8,862 nucleotides of DNA from CAZPUS01 sp964589825 (GTDB taxonomy: Bacteria > Fibrobacterota > Chitinivibrionia > Chitinivibrionales > WJKA01), in contig CAZPUS010000068.1 of the NCBI GenBank assembly GCA_964589825.1, forward strand, positions 1 to 8,862, written 5' to 3'. The first letter of the stretch is position 1; every line of letters starts with the position of its first letter. The position numbers were made by a program, and so were the translations under genes. This document shows positions 1 to 7,069 of this stretch, one piece after another. Below the pieces are notes generated by a model. The model saw nothing but the letters and a program-made list of their open reading frames with translations. It was not told the origin of the DNA and did no database searches.

Positions 1-71
1 AACACTGTGGGTGAAAATGGCGTAAAAATGTGTCCACTTTTTCAGAGCAACATCAATATCATTTTTCTCGA

Positions 72-115
72 ATGCAGAGGATTACACATTCATCCACTCA
101 AATCGAGGTAGAACC
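72..115 (+). repeat. Dispersed 44-base repeat, copy 1
   Basis: This stretch recurs at 5780-5823 with 41 of 44 bases identical, and weaker similarity continues for about 15 bases to the left. A shorter diverged copy lies inverted at 5555-5578. In one frame the two main copies read Y-T-F-I-(H/Q)-S-N-R-G-R-T, and the third copy reads Y-S-I-H-S-N-Q-W-R-T on the minus strand with one codon missing, so these could be fragments of a once-coding sequence. No flanking duplication or associated gene is visible. Confidence 0.75.
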
Positions 116-182
116 GTTTTTGTATCCATATGTTACACGCTTCATCAGCTTTGCCTTACTATAATTTGTCCGTCGCCCTAAG

Positions 183-315
183 GCCTGAACTGAACGATTC
201 TTATTGCATTCACGTTAAAAATGAGCCGACCAAAAAGGTTAACCCATAATATCCGAAAATGCCAGAGTGGTGCGGATGGTAGTTGATTTCGTGAACAAAA
301 TCGCTCAGTTCAGGT
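183..315 (-). repeat. Foldback repeat family, copy R1
   Basis: A 133-base element with imperfect terminal inverted repeats: cctgaactgaacgatt at 184-199 pairs with aatcgctcagttcagg at 299-314, 15 of 16 positions. Read on the minus strand, it aligns without gaps for about 90 bases to the element at 1211-1371 read on the plus strand, at roughly two thirds identity. It begins 12 bases after the stop codon of the secreted protein gene at 327-1169. It resembles a small non-autonomous mobile element, but a structured 3' UTR is also possible. No clear target duplication is seen. Confidence 0.7.
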
Positions 316-326
316 AATATAATTTC

Positions 327-1169
327 TCACCGGATACACACAGGCTGAGAATGATGGCCGCCGTTCGGAGTCTGCATTACCGCAATACACATACCCCTTG
401 TACCGAAATTTCCTACATCGATTTTTTGCGTCTTCTGCGTATTCACACGAGTAAGTAATTTACCCTGGGGCGTATACAATGAAAGCGTCGCATTTTTCAC
501 TGCATCATCCACAACAATTGCGTTCTGGGTGACCCGGATCCCACTTGCGGCTTTCTTAAATGAATTAACGTGTGAAGTGACATCTGTCGCCTGACAATCC
601 CAATTGCTGGGGCATGGCCAATCAAATGAGCTGATGTCCGCGGCTTCTCCACTTGTAGCGGTAATAACCGTCAGCCGCATGGTAAGCGGTGTAACCGAGC
701 TTATTCCGGGTCCGTAACAAAAGCTCTTACTTCTTGCATCTGCCCACTTATTAGCATACTTCAAAACCGGCTTCATTTCATCATAATGATCATTAAAAGA
801 GGCGGATGATTTCGTCCACCAATCTGACGGGGCCTGATTACCTGAATACACGCCCTTTGTTTTCCATTTGAGATCGCCGTTGCTCATGCACATTTCACCA
901 CCATCCCAACAGCAGATCTGGAAGTAAAAATCAGATGATACCGGATCCTGTTCCATTTCTGTCACTTCGATACGTACGTAGAATTCACCGCTGTAATACC
1001 CCAGATCCTCCCAGTTAGCATCTCCCTGCCATTCAATGGCTTTCCATCCGTCTCCTTTATCTCCTGTCCACGTAAGTTCACCATCGTATACTATTTGCTG
1101 ATTTGCGTGTACTGTAGACATAGCACACATAATACTAAGGCATAGCCAGGAAATTGATTTTTTGTGCAT
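327..1169 (-). CDS. Secreted cysteine-rich protein with C-terminal sorting-like domain
   Basis: I do not recognise a family for the 280-residue product. It starts with a basic residue pair and a hydrophobic segment, with a likely signal peptidase I site after A22 (VHA/NQQ). The body (23 to about 205) is rich in Trp, Tyr and Asp and looks beta-rich. Cysteines at 86, 87, 94, 151, 186 and 192 could form disulfides outside the cytoplasm. The last 65 or so residues (about 215-280) have the strand-turn-strand layout of a type IX-like C-terminal domain: a hydrophobic strand, then LSLYTPQGKLL, then a final strand ending in CIR. The ATG is preceded by AGGAGG (cctcct at 1177-1182 on the plus strand) with 7-base spacing. 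It is the last gene of a three-gene minus-strand cluster. A carbohydrate-binding or surface role is inference only. Confidence 0.85.
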   Translation of the reverse strand: MHKKSISWLCLSIMCAMSTVHANQQIVYDGELTWTGDKGDGWKAIEWQGDANWEDLGYYSGEFYVRIEVTEMEQDPVSSDFYFQICCWDGGEMCMSNGDLKWKTKGVYSGNQAPSDWWTKSSASFNDHYDEMKPVLKYANKWADARSKSFCYGPGISSVTPLTMRLTVITATSGEAADISSFDWPCPSNWDCQATDVTSHVNSFKKAASGIRVTQNAIVVDDAVKNATLSLYTPQGKLLTRVNTQKTQKIDVGNFGTRGMCIAVMQTPNGGHHSQPVCIR

Positions 1170-1210
1170 CTACACACCTCCTATTATGGGGTTAAAAAAA
1201 ACCACATTCT

Positions 1211-1371
1211 ACCTAAATTGAGCGGTTGTTTTGATGAAAGCGGCTGTGAGCCGTGCTGCTATTGTGTTCTCGAAAACCATGGGGCAACCTTGTTGGTTGT
1301 CTCATCATTTTCGAGAATTTAAGATTAGTGCATTGCAGCAGTTTTAGCAAACAAAACCGCTCAAGTTAGGT
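1211..1371 (+). repeat. Foldback repeat family, copy R2
   Basis: A 161-base element able to fold on itself. Its ends acctaaattgagcggtt (1211-1227) and aaccgctcaagttaggt (1355-1371) pair at 16 of 17 positions. Inside are a perfect 10-base stem, ttctcgaaaa (1267-1276) with ttttcgagaa (1308-1317), a cggct/agccg hairpin at 1241-1253, and a caacc/ggttg hairpin at 1285-1299. Both ends are flanked by tct, a possible 3-base target duplication. It starts 5 bases after the stop codon of the propeller gene and precedes the next gene of the cluster. On the minus strand a run of eight T follows at about 1193-1200. It could be a MITE, a processing or attenuation structure, or both. Confidence 0.85.
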
Positions 1372-1376
1372 TCTAA

Positions 1377-2846
1377 TTATTTATATGGTACGACAAAGGA
1401 CAATGAACGCTGGTACGCACCTGTTTGTACCTCAGCAATATACAAACCAGCCCTAATGTCCGAAAAACGTACCCGTGTACTGACGCCACCATGCATACCG
1501 CCGGATATATGGACTTGTTTTGTATCTATCAGCCTGCCATGCGAATCGAAAAGCCGTACCGTACCACCTTGACTTACAGCTTTCAGCGCCACTACAATCG
1601 TATGAGGTGAAGGCATGTATATCGTACACCGCTGCCGTGTTGCTGCTTTTTTCTGCCTTTTTGATGAGACATCCGTTATATCAACATATTTTCTCAGATC
1701 GGGATATATCTCATCCTCTGGACCAGTTACTAAAAAGGTCCCCGCCGCATTCTGCTTAACCTGATCGGGGACGTGTTTATCACATTCGGCAACTGTCCTG
1801 TCTTTGGAACATGAACGTTTATTGAATGAAACCATAACGGTTTTTTCCTTTTTCCAGTTTAACAACACCTGATTTGAGGAACACTCGCCAAAACGCCCGT
1901 GTCCCGGCCAGCCCAGACCCATGCATATCCACTGATCTGAATTTACGGAAAAGCGATTGCCCTGAAATCCCGTACCCACGGTAACCGTCTTATCACCACA
2001 TACAGTGGCGATCTCGTCTGTATTGACCGCCCACTGGTTATAAGTATCACGGCCGATTAAAATTCGATTTTCCTTTTGTGTGTTCAGATCATCAACAATA
2101 CCATCCCATGCAATAAGCTGAACATTGGCATGTGAAGGATCACTGGTCCAACAAAAATAAGTGCCACCCGGCGAAATTGCATTATTACATCCATATGCCA
2201 CACAACCCCATTCTCTCCCCTGATGATAATAAATAGGACAATTAGTCGGGAGTTCACAGCTTCCGTCATTAGTCAATTCACACCGTACGTGATCGTTATA
2301 CGCCGCATTATCGTCATCCACATCGGCACTTACCCTCATTCCATCCGCAGAGAGCGTCCACTGCCAAACCATATATTTAAACTGGAATGCCTCTACACTC
2401 TCTCCTGTTTTGTAATTTACCTTCATTACTATCTTTGACTTTTGTTCTTCTTTTTCCCGCCCCCCCTTATTGTAATATATCCAATCTCCTGCCGGCCAGC
2501 TCAAATAACCTGTCCCTGACGGTACCGTCACAAGATCCTGTTGCTGCCCACCATCTATATCGATAACCGATACATAGTCCGCATCGGCTTTTCGGTTAAA
2601 AAAGGCCACATAGGTGCCACTCACGTTTATGGTGGCCTGACGCGCTTCACCATCAAATATAGTATCAGCCGAAACGACATCATCGTTTTCAATAATATAC
2701 TTAACGATTCGTCCGAATCCATTGTAATCATTCCACGCCCTGGTACCCTCCCATTGTTCGGACACCGCAATGCCATTGGTCGCATTCACATAGCTAATTG
2801 CTATACCAATTGTTATTACAGTTAAAATTACTTTGTATTGCTTCAT
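1377..2846 (-). CDS. Secreted TolB/WD40-like beta-propeller protein with C-terminal sorting-like domain
   Basis: The 489-residue product has a signal peptide with probable cleavage after A22 (VNA/TNG). Residues about 40-330 contain repeated units of the TolB/WD40-like type: NVSGTYVAFFNR (74-85) followed by VSVIDIDGG; SWPAGDWIYYNKGG; WTLSADGMRVSADV (163-176); and ISPGGTYFCWTSD (224-236) followed by LIAWDG. The S-x-(D/G)-G-x-x-(V/Y) signature marks each blade. Such propellers usually mediate protein or glycan contacts rather than catalysis. Residues about 405-489 form a type IX-like sorting domain with GGTVRLFDSHGRLI and then AGLYIAEVQTG. The start codon follows AAAGGC at a workable distance. 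It lies 63 bases downstream of the beta-helix gene on the same strand, so the two are probably cotranscribed. The specific ligand is unknown. Confidence 0.88.
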   Translation of the reverse strand: MKQYKVILTVITIGIAISYVNATNGIAVSEQWEGTRAWNDYNGFGRIVKYIIENDDVVSADTIFDGEARQATINVSGTYVAFFNRKADADYVSVIDIDGGQQQDLVTVPSGTGYLSWPAGDWIYYNKGGREKEEQKSKIVMKVNYKTGESVEAFQFKYMVWQWTLSADGMRVSADVDDDNAAYNDHVRCELTNDGSCELPTNCPIYYHQGREWGCVAYGCNNAISPGGTYFCWTSDPSHANVQLIAWDGIVDDLNTQKENRILIGRDTYNQWAVNTDEIATVCGDKTVTVGTGFQGNRFSVNSDQWICMGLGWPGHGRFGECSSNQVLLNWKKEKTVMVSFNKRSCSKDRTVAECDKHVPDQVKQNAAGTFLVTGPEDEIYPDLRKYVDITDVSSKRQKKAATRQRCTIYMPSPHTIVVALKAVSQGGTVRLFDSHGRLIDTKQVHISGGMHGGVSTRVRFSDIRAGLYIAEVQTGAYQRSLSFVVPYK

Positions 2847-2909
2847 TATCGGCTGCCTTTGTTAACTGGCTGAAAAAATACACTGGTTAGTTACAACAAA
2901 TATTCCGAC

Positions 2910-5270
2910 TTAGTTTCGATTGTATCCCGCATTCGTGTGTACAAATTTTCTATAAAATCGTCTTCTCCCCGCAGAGATACTCACACAATACACTCCTGAT
3001 GGCAACAAAGGACGCCTTAGCGTATACGTACCCGCGCTATATTTTGTAAATTCAGCGGCACATGCTCCCCGTGCATTAAAATATCGTACATGCAGTGCGG
3101 TACCCGTACCTTTCGGATGGAAATAAACCATATCGCCTCGCAATGAAAGAGTCGACAGGGATACTGCTCCAACGTCATCTCTTAGCCTCCCGACATCATT
3201 GGAATTGTCTATATTCGACATTAAAGGCCAGGAATATTCCCACGTATGACCCGGCGTCCAGTCATCGTCGCCGTATTCGTACGCTCCCAGATCAGGCGAA
3301 TCACCTACGTAATCTACAGGTTCGATTTCAGATACCACCTTACCGGAGTCTATTGCCGCAGAGCCTTCTTGCAGGCGATAATTACCAGCCGCGGTATCCA
3401 CGAATTTCCATAGTTCGGTATCAGTATATACATCAAGATTGTTTACAGCTACATCATTTTTTTCCTGATGCGTTTGATCTTGCCATTCTTCAAATGTCTG
3501 CGAGGCGTATAGATCTTCGCCATGGTCGTGGCCGATAAACGCAAAGGTGTTATTATAAATGCGCCATTCCCTGTATGGGGTGGCAAGAGTAATGAATCTG
3601 GAGCCTGTTTGACGATGTGGGAAAAATACATTGTGATGAATATGTACATTTTCCCCACCTCCCCCGTCAAAATATATATAGGTCGCCGGCCCTCGTGCAT
3701 AACAGTTCCTCCACCAATTATAGGAAATGTTACTATTATTGCCATGTGGTCCGTAGGAATAATATAATGCTCCATCTTTGGTAAATAACATACCATTGTA
3801 AATGTCGCACAATTTCAGGGTTTGATATCCCGGTTTTTTGCCGGAAAAACTTATACACTGCCTGCTTGCATCATGCAGGGACGTCTGTTGTACCGTACAA
3901 TGTCCTCCTGAGATACAGACACTGCCTATTTCCGAATACCCCATAGCATAAATGTCACAGTTATTAACCTCATTGTATTCTCCGTCCAGCCGCATCATCT
4001 CTCCTGCTGAATAGGCAAAAGAACTCCTTGAAATAACATTCTCGGAACCGGATACGTATACACCTACCCCCCACCCTTTCTTTTCGGTAAGTGTATCGAA
4101 GTCGTATTTCACATATTCATGAGACCGGTCAAACTTGTAAATATAATGTGTCAAATACTTAAAATGAGCCTCCCTTATCTCACAACCCGTTGCACTATCC
4201 ATAGATATACTTCCCCCTATGCCATGGATTTTTTTGATGTGTACATACTCCCGCTGATCCAGATCTATCACTATCGGTCGTCTTTTTGCACTCACATACA
4301 TCGAATTCGGATCCGCGCCATCCTGTGCCCACAGGTATGCATACCCGTCTTCCAACACCCATTCTTTTTCTGTATCAAGAAGTGAGCGCTTGCCGGAAAT
4401 ATATCCTCCTTTTGTAGTGCCGCGCCATTGTCCACCCCAAACTTCCATATGCACTTTATCTCCGTCTTCTTTTGAAGATTCGATATAGCCCGACTCATTA
4501 ACAAAATAGCCCACCTTCCATACCGTTGCTCCCTCGAAATAATCTTCAGGCTGTCCTTTAATCCCATCGGGCAGTGGGTAATGCGTACCGTCACCGTATA
4601 GTTCATCATCTGGTGCAAATTCTATCCACAGGTCTTTGCAATACCCGTATCGAGCCCATCCCAAATCGTCGCATTCAGGTCCCCCAAAATCGAATTCCCA
4701 CAAAACCGGCACTGCGAGCTGCCGTGGCAAATCTTTGTTGGGGTACCCATAAGGTCCCTGGGGACACCCATACTCAATATATTCACACATAGTTGCCGTA
4801 TCATATTCCTGGTAGAGATTCGGATGCCGCGCCTCTATCATCATTTCGCTCTCGACATATAACTGATTAAAACCCGGTCCCAGGTCCCAGTCCATCTGTG
4901 TACGATAGATATTGCCTTCGTATTGTTCCCACCCTGTAAGCTTTTGTGCAGCGCTTATCACCACAGTTTCGTTCTGATAAGCCTCGAATGTTATAGGAGA
5001 CTGTGAAGTACCGGATGCCCCCGGACGAAGTGTTTCGTAATATATTCCCTCTCGAATATAGCAATGATCTCCCGCCTTCATTGTGTCGGCTGCGTGAGAA
5101 ATCGTTTCAAACGGCTCTTCAATGGTTCCGGGATTAGTATCTGCACCATCCGGTGCCACATAAAAGGTGTCCGCACCGGCAAACAATGCCATACACATAC
5201 AGAGGATTACAGCGGTACGGGTACATCTACCTGTGATTTTTGCCTTAGTTGGGCCCGTAACATTTCGCAT
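2910..5270 (-). CDS. Secreted right-handed beta-helix protein (pectate-lyase-like fold) with C-terminal sorting-like domain
   Basis: I chose the ATG at 5270 (786 residues) over a TTG at 5312, because AGGAG at 5282-5286 (plus-strand ctcct) is well placed for it and the protein then starts with a normal signal peptide, cleaved near A33 (FAGA/DTF). FYVAPDGADTNPGT at residues 36-49, with the following EEPF and IREGIYYE, is the classic DUF1565-like opening of parallel beta-helix proteins. Residues about 340-585 hold the helix coils, including GALYYSYGPHGNNSNISYNW (500-519), HIHHNVFF and IYNNTFAF. SAAIDSG (637-643) and PDLGAYEYG (659-667) close the helix as usual in this group. About 695-786 is a type IX-like sorting domain ending in a basic tail. 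The family includes polysaccharide lyases and hydrolases, but I cannot assign catalytic residues or substrate. Confidence 0.9.
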   Translation of the reverse strand: MRNVTGPTKAKITGRCTRTAVILCMCMALFAGADTFYVAPDGADTNPGTIEEPFETISHAADTMKAGDHCYIREGIYYETLRPGASGTSQSPITFEAYQNETVVISAAQKLTGWEQYEGNIYRTQMDWDLGPGFNQLYVESEMMIEARHPNLYQEYDTATMCEYIEYGCPQGPYGYPNKDLPRQLAVPVLWEFDFGGPECDDLGWARYGYCKDLWIEFAPDDELYGDGTHYPLPDGIKGQPEDYFEGATVWKVGYFVNESGYIESSKEDGDKVHMEVWGGQWRGTTKGGYISGKRSLLDTEKEWVLEDGYAYLWAQDGADPNSMYVSAKRRPIVIDLDQREYVHIKKIHGIGGSISMDSATGCEIREAHFKYLTHYIYKFDRSHEYVKYDFDTLTEKKGWGVGVYVSGSENVISRSSFAYSAGEMMRLDGEYNEVNNCDIYAMGYSEIGSVCISGGHCTVQQTSLHDASRQCISFSGKKPGYQTLKLCDIYNGMLFTKDGALYYSYGPHGNNSNISYNWWRNCYARGPATYIYFDGGGGENVHIHHNVFFPHRQTGSRFITLATPYREWRIYNNTFAFIGHDHGEDLYASQTFEEWQDQTHQEKNDVAVNNLDVYTDTELWKFVDTAAGNYRLQEGSAAIDSGKVVSEIEPVDYVGDSPDLGAYEYGDDDWTPGHTWEYSWPLMSNIDNSNDVGRLRDDVGAVSLSTLSLRGDMVYFHPKGTGTALHVRYFNARGACAAEFTKYSAGTYTLRRPLLPSGVYCVSISAGRRRFYRKFVHTNAGYNRN

Positions 5271-5349
5271 TATGATTATATCTCCTATTAAATTAATGGT
5301 GTAATATTTCAATTCTGTTTTATAAAAATATAATAAAAAAATTAAATTT

Positions 5350-5389
5350 ATGTGTTTTTTTTCATATTACATGTGTTTTTTTTTCATAT
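5350..5389 (-). promoter_or_regulatory. Two A-tract direct repeats upstream of the surface-protein genes
   Basis: On the minus strand the unit ATATGAAAAAAAACACAT occurs twice (plus-strand 5350-5367 and 5371-5389, the second with one extra A). The repeats are 21 bases apart, two turns of the helix, about 80-120 bases upstream of the beta-helix start codon. Between them and the gene is a very AT-rich stretch with TATTAT and TATAAA hexamers that could serve as -10 elements. The arrangement fits phased A-tracts, an UP element or a paired operator. The transcription start is not determinable here. Confidence 0.4.
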
Positions 5390-5554
5390 ATAGAAGAAAT
5401 TCCTACACACACATAAGACATATAATAATTTTTCGAAGCCGCGGATTAATGAAAAACAAAAAAAAGCTTGGTTAAATTTATTATTGGATCAGGACGAAAC
5501 GGCGACAGCGACATAGCCCTTACGCACGACATGTACCTATAAGATAAGTAATAA

Positions 5555-5578
5555 GGTTCTCCACTGATTTGAGTGAAT
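5555..5578 (-). repeat. Dispersed repeat, diverged inverted copy 3
   Basis: The minus-strand reading, attcactcaaatc followed by agtggagaacc, aligns with the central part of the repeat at 72-115 and 5780-5823. It shares ATTCA, CTCAAATC and AGAACC in order, with a short deletion. Aligned by codons, one codon is missing and two differ. The copy is short and degenerate, so homology is likely but not certain. Confidence 0.45.
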
Positions 5579-5779
5579 AGAGTATTTGATCTTTGAAAAC
5601 TGCATATCATCCTAATATAAATCACTCCATAAAAAGTAGCCTTTTGAGACGGGTACGCATGTGATCGGTCGGCCGTATTCTTAACAACGAAAAGGGTTTA
5701 ATTTGATAAATGTCCTGTATACAAAAAGAGCATATGGCTACAAAACTGGCAATAAGCTAAAGGATGTCCTTTTCCTCCC

Positions 5780-5823
5780 ATGCGGTGGATTACACATTCA
5801 TCCAGTCAAATCGAGGTAGAACC
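5780..5823 (+). repeat. Dispersed 44-base repeat, copy 2
   Basis: Matches 72-115 at 41 of 44 positions, and a 37-base core (5787-5823) differs by one base. Weaker similarity continues into the left flank (5766-5779), with mostly transitions. It lies in a gene-free region, and its relation to the neighbouring genes is unclear. Confidence 0.75.
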
Positions 5824-5912
5824 AGTAATAAAAGCAGGCAATGGAGGGCAATGACCTCAAATCATCCTATGCCCCTTTCATCGACAGCAGCACCTATCCG
5901 ATGTGCACATAT

Positions 5913-5949
5913 AAAAAAGGGTGGCATTGACCGAAGTCATCTGCCACCC
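5913..5949 (-). terminator. Strong intrinsic terminator, leftward, with UUCG tetraloop
   Basis: On the minus strand an 8-base stem GGGTGGCA/TGCCACCC (5942-5949 with 5919-5926) continues through a small internal bulge into TGAC-TTCG-GTCA (5928-5939), a stable C(UUCG)G tetraloop. Six T follow at 5918-5913. There is no T run on the plus strand, so it works leftward only. No convincing minus-strand gene lies immediately upstream (5950-6270), which leaves its transcript unidentified. Confidence 0.8.
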
Positions 5950-6272
5950 CGGGCAAGAAACAGGTGGGCAAAAAATAAAGAAGGGGCTAGTGAAGTTTTA
6001 TTCTTTTCTATCTTTATCATCTACGTTACGACGCCCGGCAGGCAAATATTGTGCGGATCTAAAAAAAGTATATTCACTTTTTCGAATCGATTCCACACCC
6101 ATATCAGTGATGCTCCGACACCGTTTTTTTCACCTGTTCGAGCGTCTACAGCACTGTCGGCGTCGTAGCGATCGCGGGCTGTTGCGTGTAACGCAGCACA
6201 AGTCATTCATTTATTGTATTATTTTTGAGGACATAACTGCAATAGCCACTTTTTTATCCGGGAGCACTGCCC

Positions 6273-6626
6273 ATGAGAATGAATATAGAGAAAGACAAAT
6301 ACGGTGGCATGGATGTACTTATCATGTGGGGCAAAATCGCGGATGAAGAATCGGATAAGCTTTCAAAGCATCTGCATAAACTGAGCACCACGGATAAAAA
6401 AGCCGCGATAGTCGATGTGAGTGAAGTCTCTTTTATCGAAAGCTATGCATTGGGACTGCTTGTACATTATTCAAAAGCAATGACACACGAAGGCAAAAAG
6501 CTTTACATATGTAACAGTAATACCGATCCGAAGTCAATGCTGCAGTGGCTTTTTAAATTAACGAACCTGGGCAGAAAAGCACTGACGATCGTATCTTCGT
6601 ACGAAGAAATCCCTCCCCTGCAATAG
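6273..6626 (+). CDS. STAS-domain protein (anti-sigma factor antagonist-like)
   Basis: The 117-residue product is the length of a single STAS domain, as in SpoIIAA and RsbV, small cytoplasmic proteins that bind anti-sigma factor kinases in partner switching. The hallmark segment is IVDVSEVSFIESYALGLLV (residues 46-64), matching the family pattern of a hydrophobic strand, Asp, Phe-hydrophobic-Asp-Ser-Ser-Gly-Leu-Gly. The usual phosphoacceptor Ser (58 in SpoIIAA) is Tyr58 and the following Gly is Ala59, while the preceding Ser57 is kept. Regulation by Ser phosphorylation is therefore doubtful. The ATG follows GGGAG (6260-6264) with 8-base spacing; ATG at 6279 is an alternative. No kinase, phosphatase or sigma factor is adjacent, so the gene is an orphan here. 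A role in signalling or envelope lipid transport (MlaB-like) cannot be separated. Confidence 0.88.
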   Translation: MRMNIEKDKYGGMDVLIMWGKIADEESDKLSKHLHKLSTTDKKAAIVDVSEVSFIESYALGLLVHYSKAMTHEGKKLYICNSNTDPKSMLQWLFKLTNLGRKALTIVSSYEEIPPLQ

Positions 6627-7069
6627 CGCCGAAGATGAATTGCTTCCGTGTAACCGGGCATGACGGATCTATTGGCTCTCAGATTACACCACGGCTTGTA
6701 TCTAAACTGTAAGACAGAGGAATTGATGTCGCTCTGAAAACACCGCTACACTTTCCCCAGTCGTTTATACTCAAATCCGCCGAGCTTGTCCAAACCTTTT
6801 CCTGTTTTTTGATTTACTGCGCCGGGCGCATTCGCCACATACAGCGTTTTTGTATTGTACTTCTTTTTATTGGTGTGTTGACATACCTGTTATGGTTTAG
6901 CGTAATAATACTCCGGGCTTCGGTATGTCAAGAAATTCAGTAACGGTTCAAGTCGATATTCAAACCGCAAACGCAGATAAGGCCTGTATGCCCCTGATTT
7001 AAAAATCAGAGGCTTTACAGGTGAGATTATTCCGCGTTATGTGTTGAACCGATCAATTACCACAGCGTC
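6627..7069. other. 443-base intergenic region with two inverted repeats
   Basis: No coding frame looks real between the convergent STAS and lipoprotein genes. A perfect 10-base inverted repeat, ttgacatacc at 6878-6887 and ggtatgtcaa at 6922-6931, encloses 34 bases. A compact two-tier hairpin lies at 6983-7021. Nothing else stands out. Confidence 0.55.
6983..7021. repeat. Two-tier hairpin downstream of the lipoprotein gene
   Basis: The outer arms cctgta (6983-6988) and tacagg (7016-7021) flank a 10-base inner stem, cccctgattt (6991-7000) with aaatcagagg (7003-7012), which has one mismatch and an AA loop. It lies about 50 bases past the lipoprotein stop codon on the minus strand. There is no T run on either side, so it is a weak terminator candidate. 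It may instead protect mRNA ends or mark a small repeat. Confidence 0.5.

Larger units (their letters stand above)
1..326. other. Gene-free left edge
   Basis: No credible coding frame is seen here. The stretch contains the dispersed 44-base repeat at 72-115 and foldback copy R1 at 183-315. The first 50 bases include gtgtccactttttc, which faintly recalls the ends of IS21-type insertion sequences. There is no transposase in view and the window begins here, so this cannot be settled. Confidence 0.5.
5271..6272. other. One-kilobase intergenic region between divergent genes
   Basis: I find no credible gene. The left 180 bases are the AT-rich promoter area of the minus-strand cluster. Further right lie a diverged inverted copy of the dispersed repeat at 5555-5578, a boxA-like string tttgatctttgaaaactg at 5586-5603, the second full copy of the dispersed repeat at 5780-5823, and a strong leftward terminator at 5913-5949. 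Open frames at 5764-6346 (plus) and 6021-6206 (minus) lack a ribosome binding site and recognisable composition. Confidence 0.6.

Noticed and set aside
1..60. Possible end of an IS21-type insertion sequence, from the gtgtccacttttt string.
   Set aside because: Only one loose resemblance from memory, no transposase, and the sequence is cut by the window edge.
3449..3796. Open frames on both strands inside the beta-helix gene.
   Set aside because: They overlap a long, well-supported gene with a signal peptide and family motifs, so they are shadows.
5271..5312. Upstream TTG start extending the beta-helix protein by 14 residues.
   Set aside because: The ATG at 5270 has AGGAG at a proper distance and gives a normal signal peptide; the extension would place the ribosome binding site inside the coding region.
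5586..5603. String tttgatctttgaaaactg, similar to the boxA-containing leader found before 16S rRNA genes.
   Set aside because: No rRNA sequence follows in the next 600 bases and the match is short; coincidence or a leftover fragment cannot be told apart.
72..5823. The 37-base core of the dispersed repeat considered as a CRISPR repeat.
   Set aside because: Copies are solitary and kilobases apart, with no spacer array and no cas genes.
6021..6206. A 61-codon minus-strand frame ending before the orphan terminator.
   Set aside because: No clear ribosome binding site and an unremarkable product; kept only as part of the transcript hypothesis.
5764..6346. Two overlapping plus-strand open frames upstream of the STAS gene (5764-6168 and 5921-6346).
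   Set aside because: No ribosome binding sites, low-complexity Ser/Arg-rich products, and they run across a repeat and a terminator.
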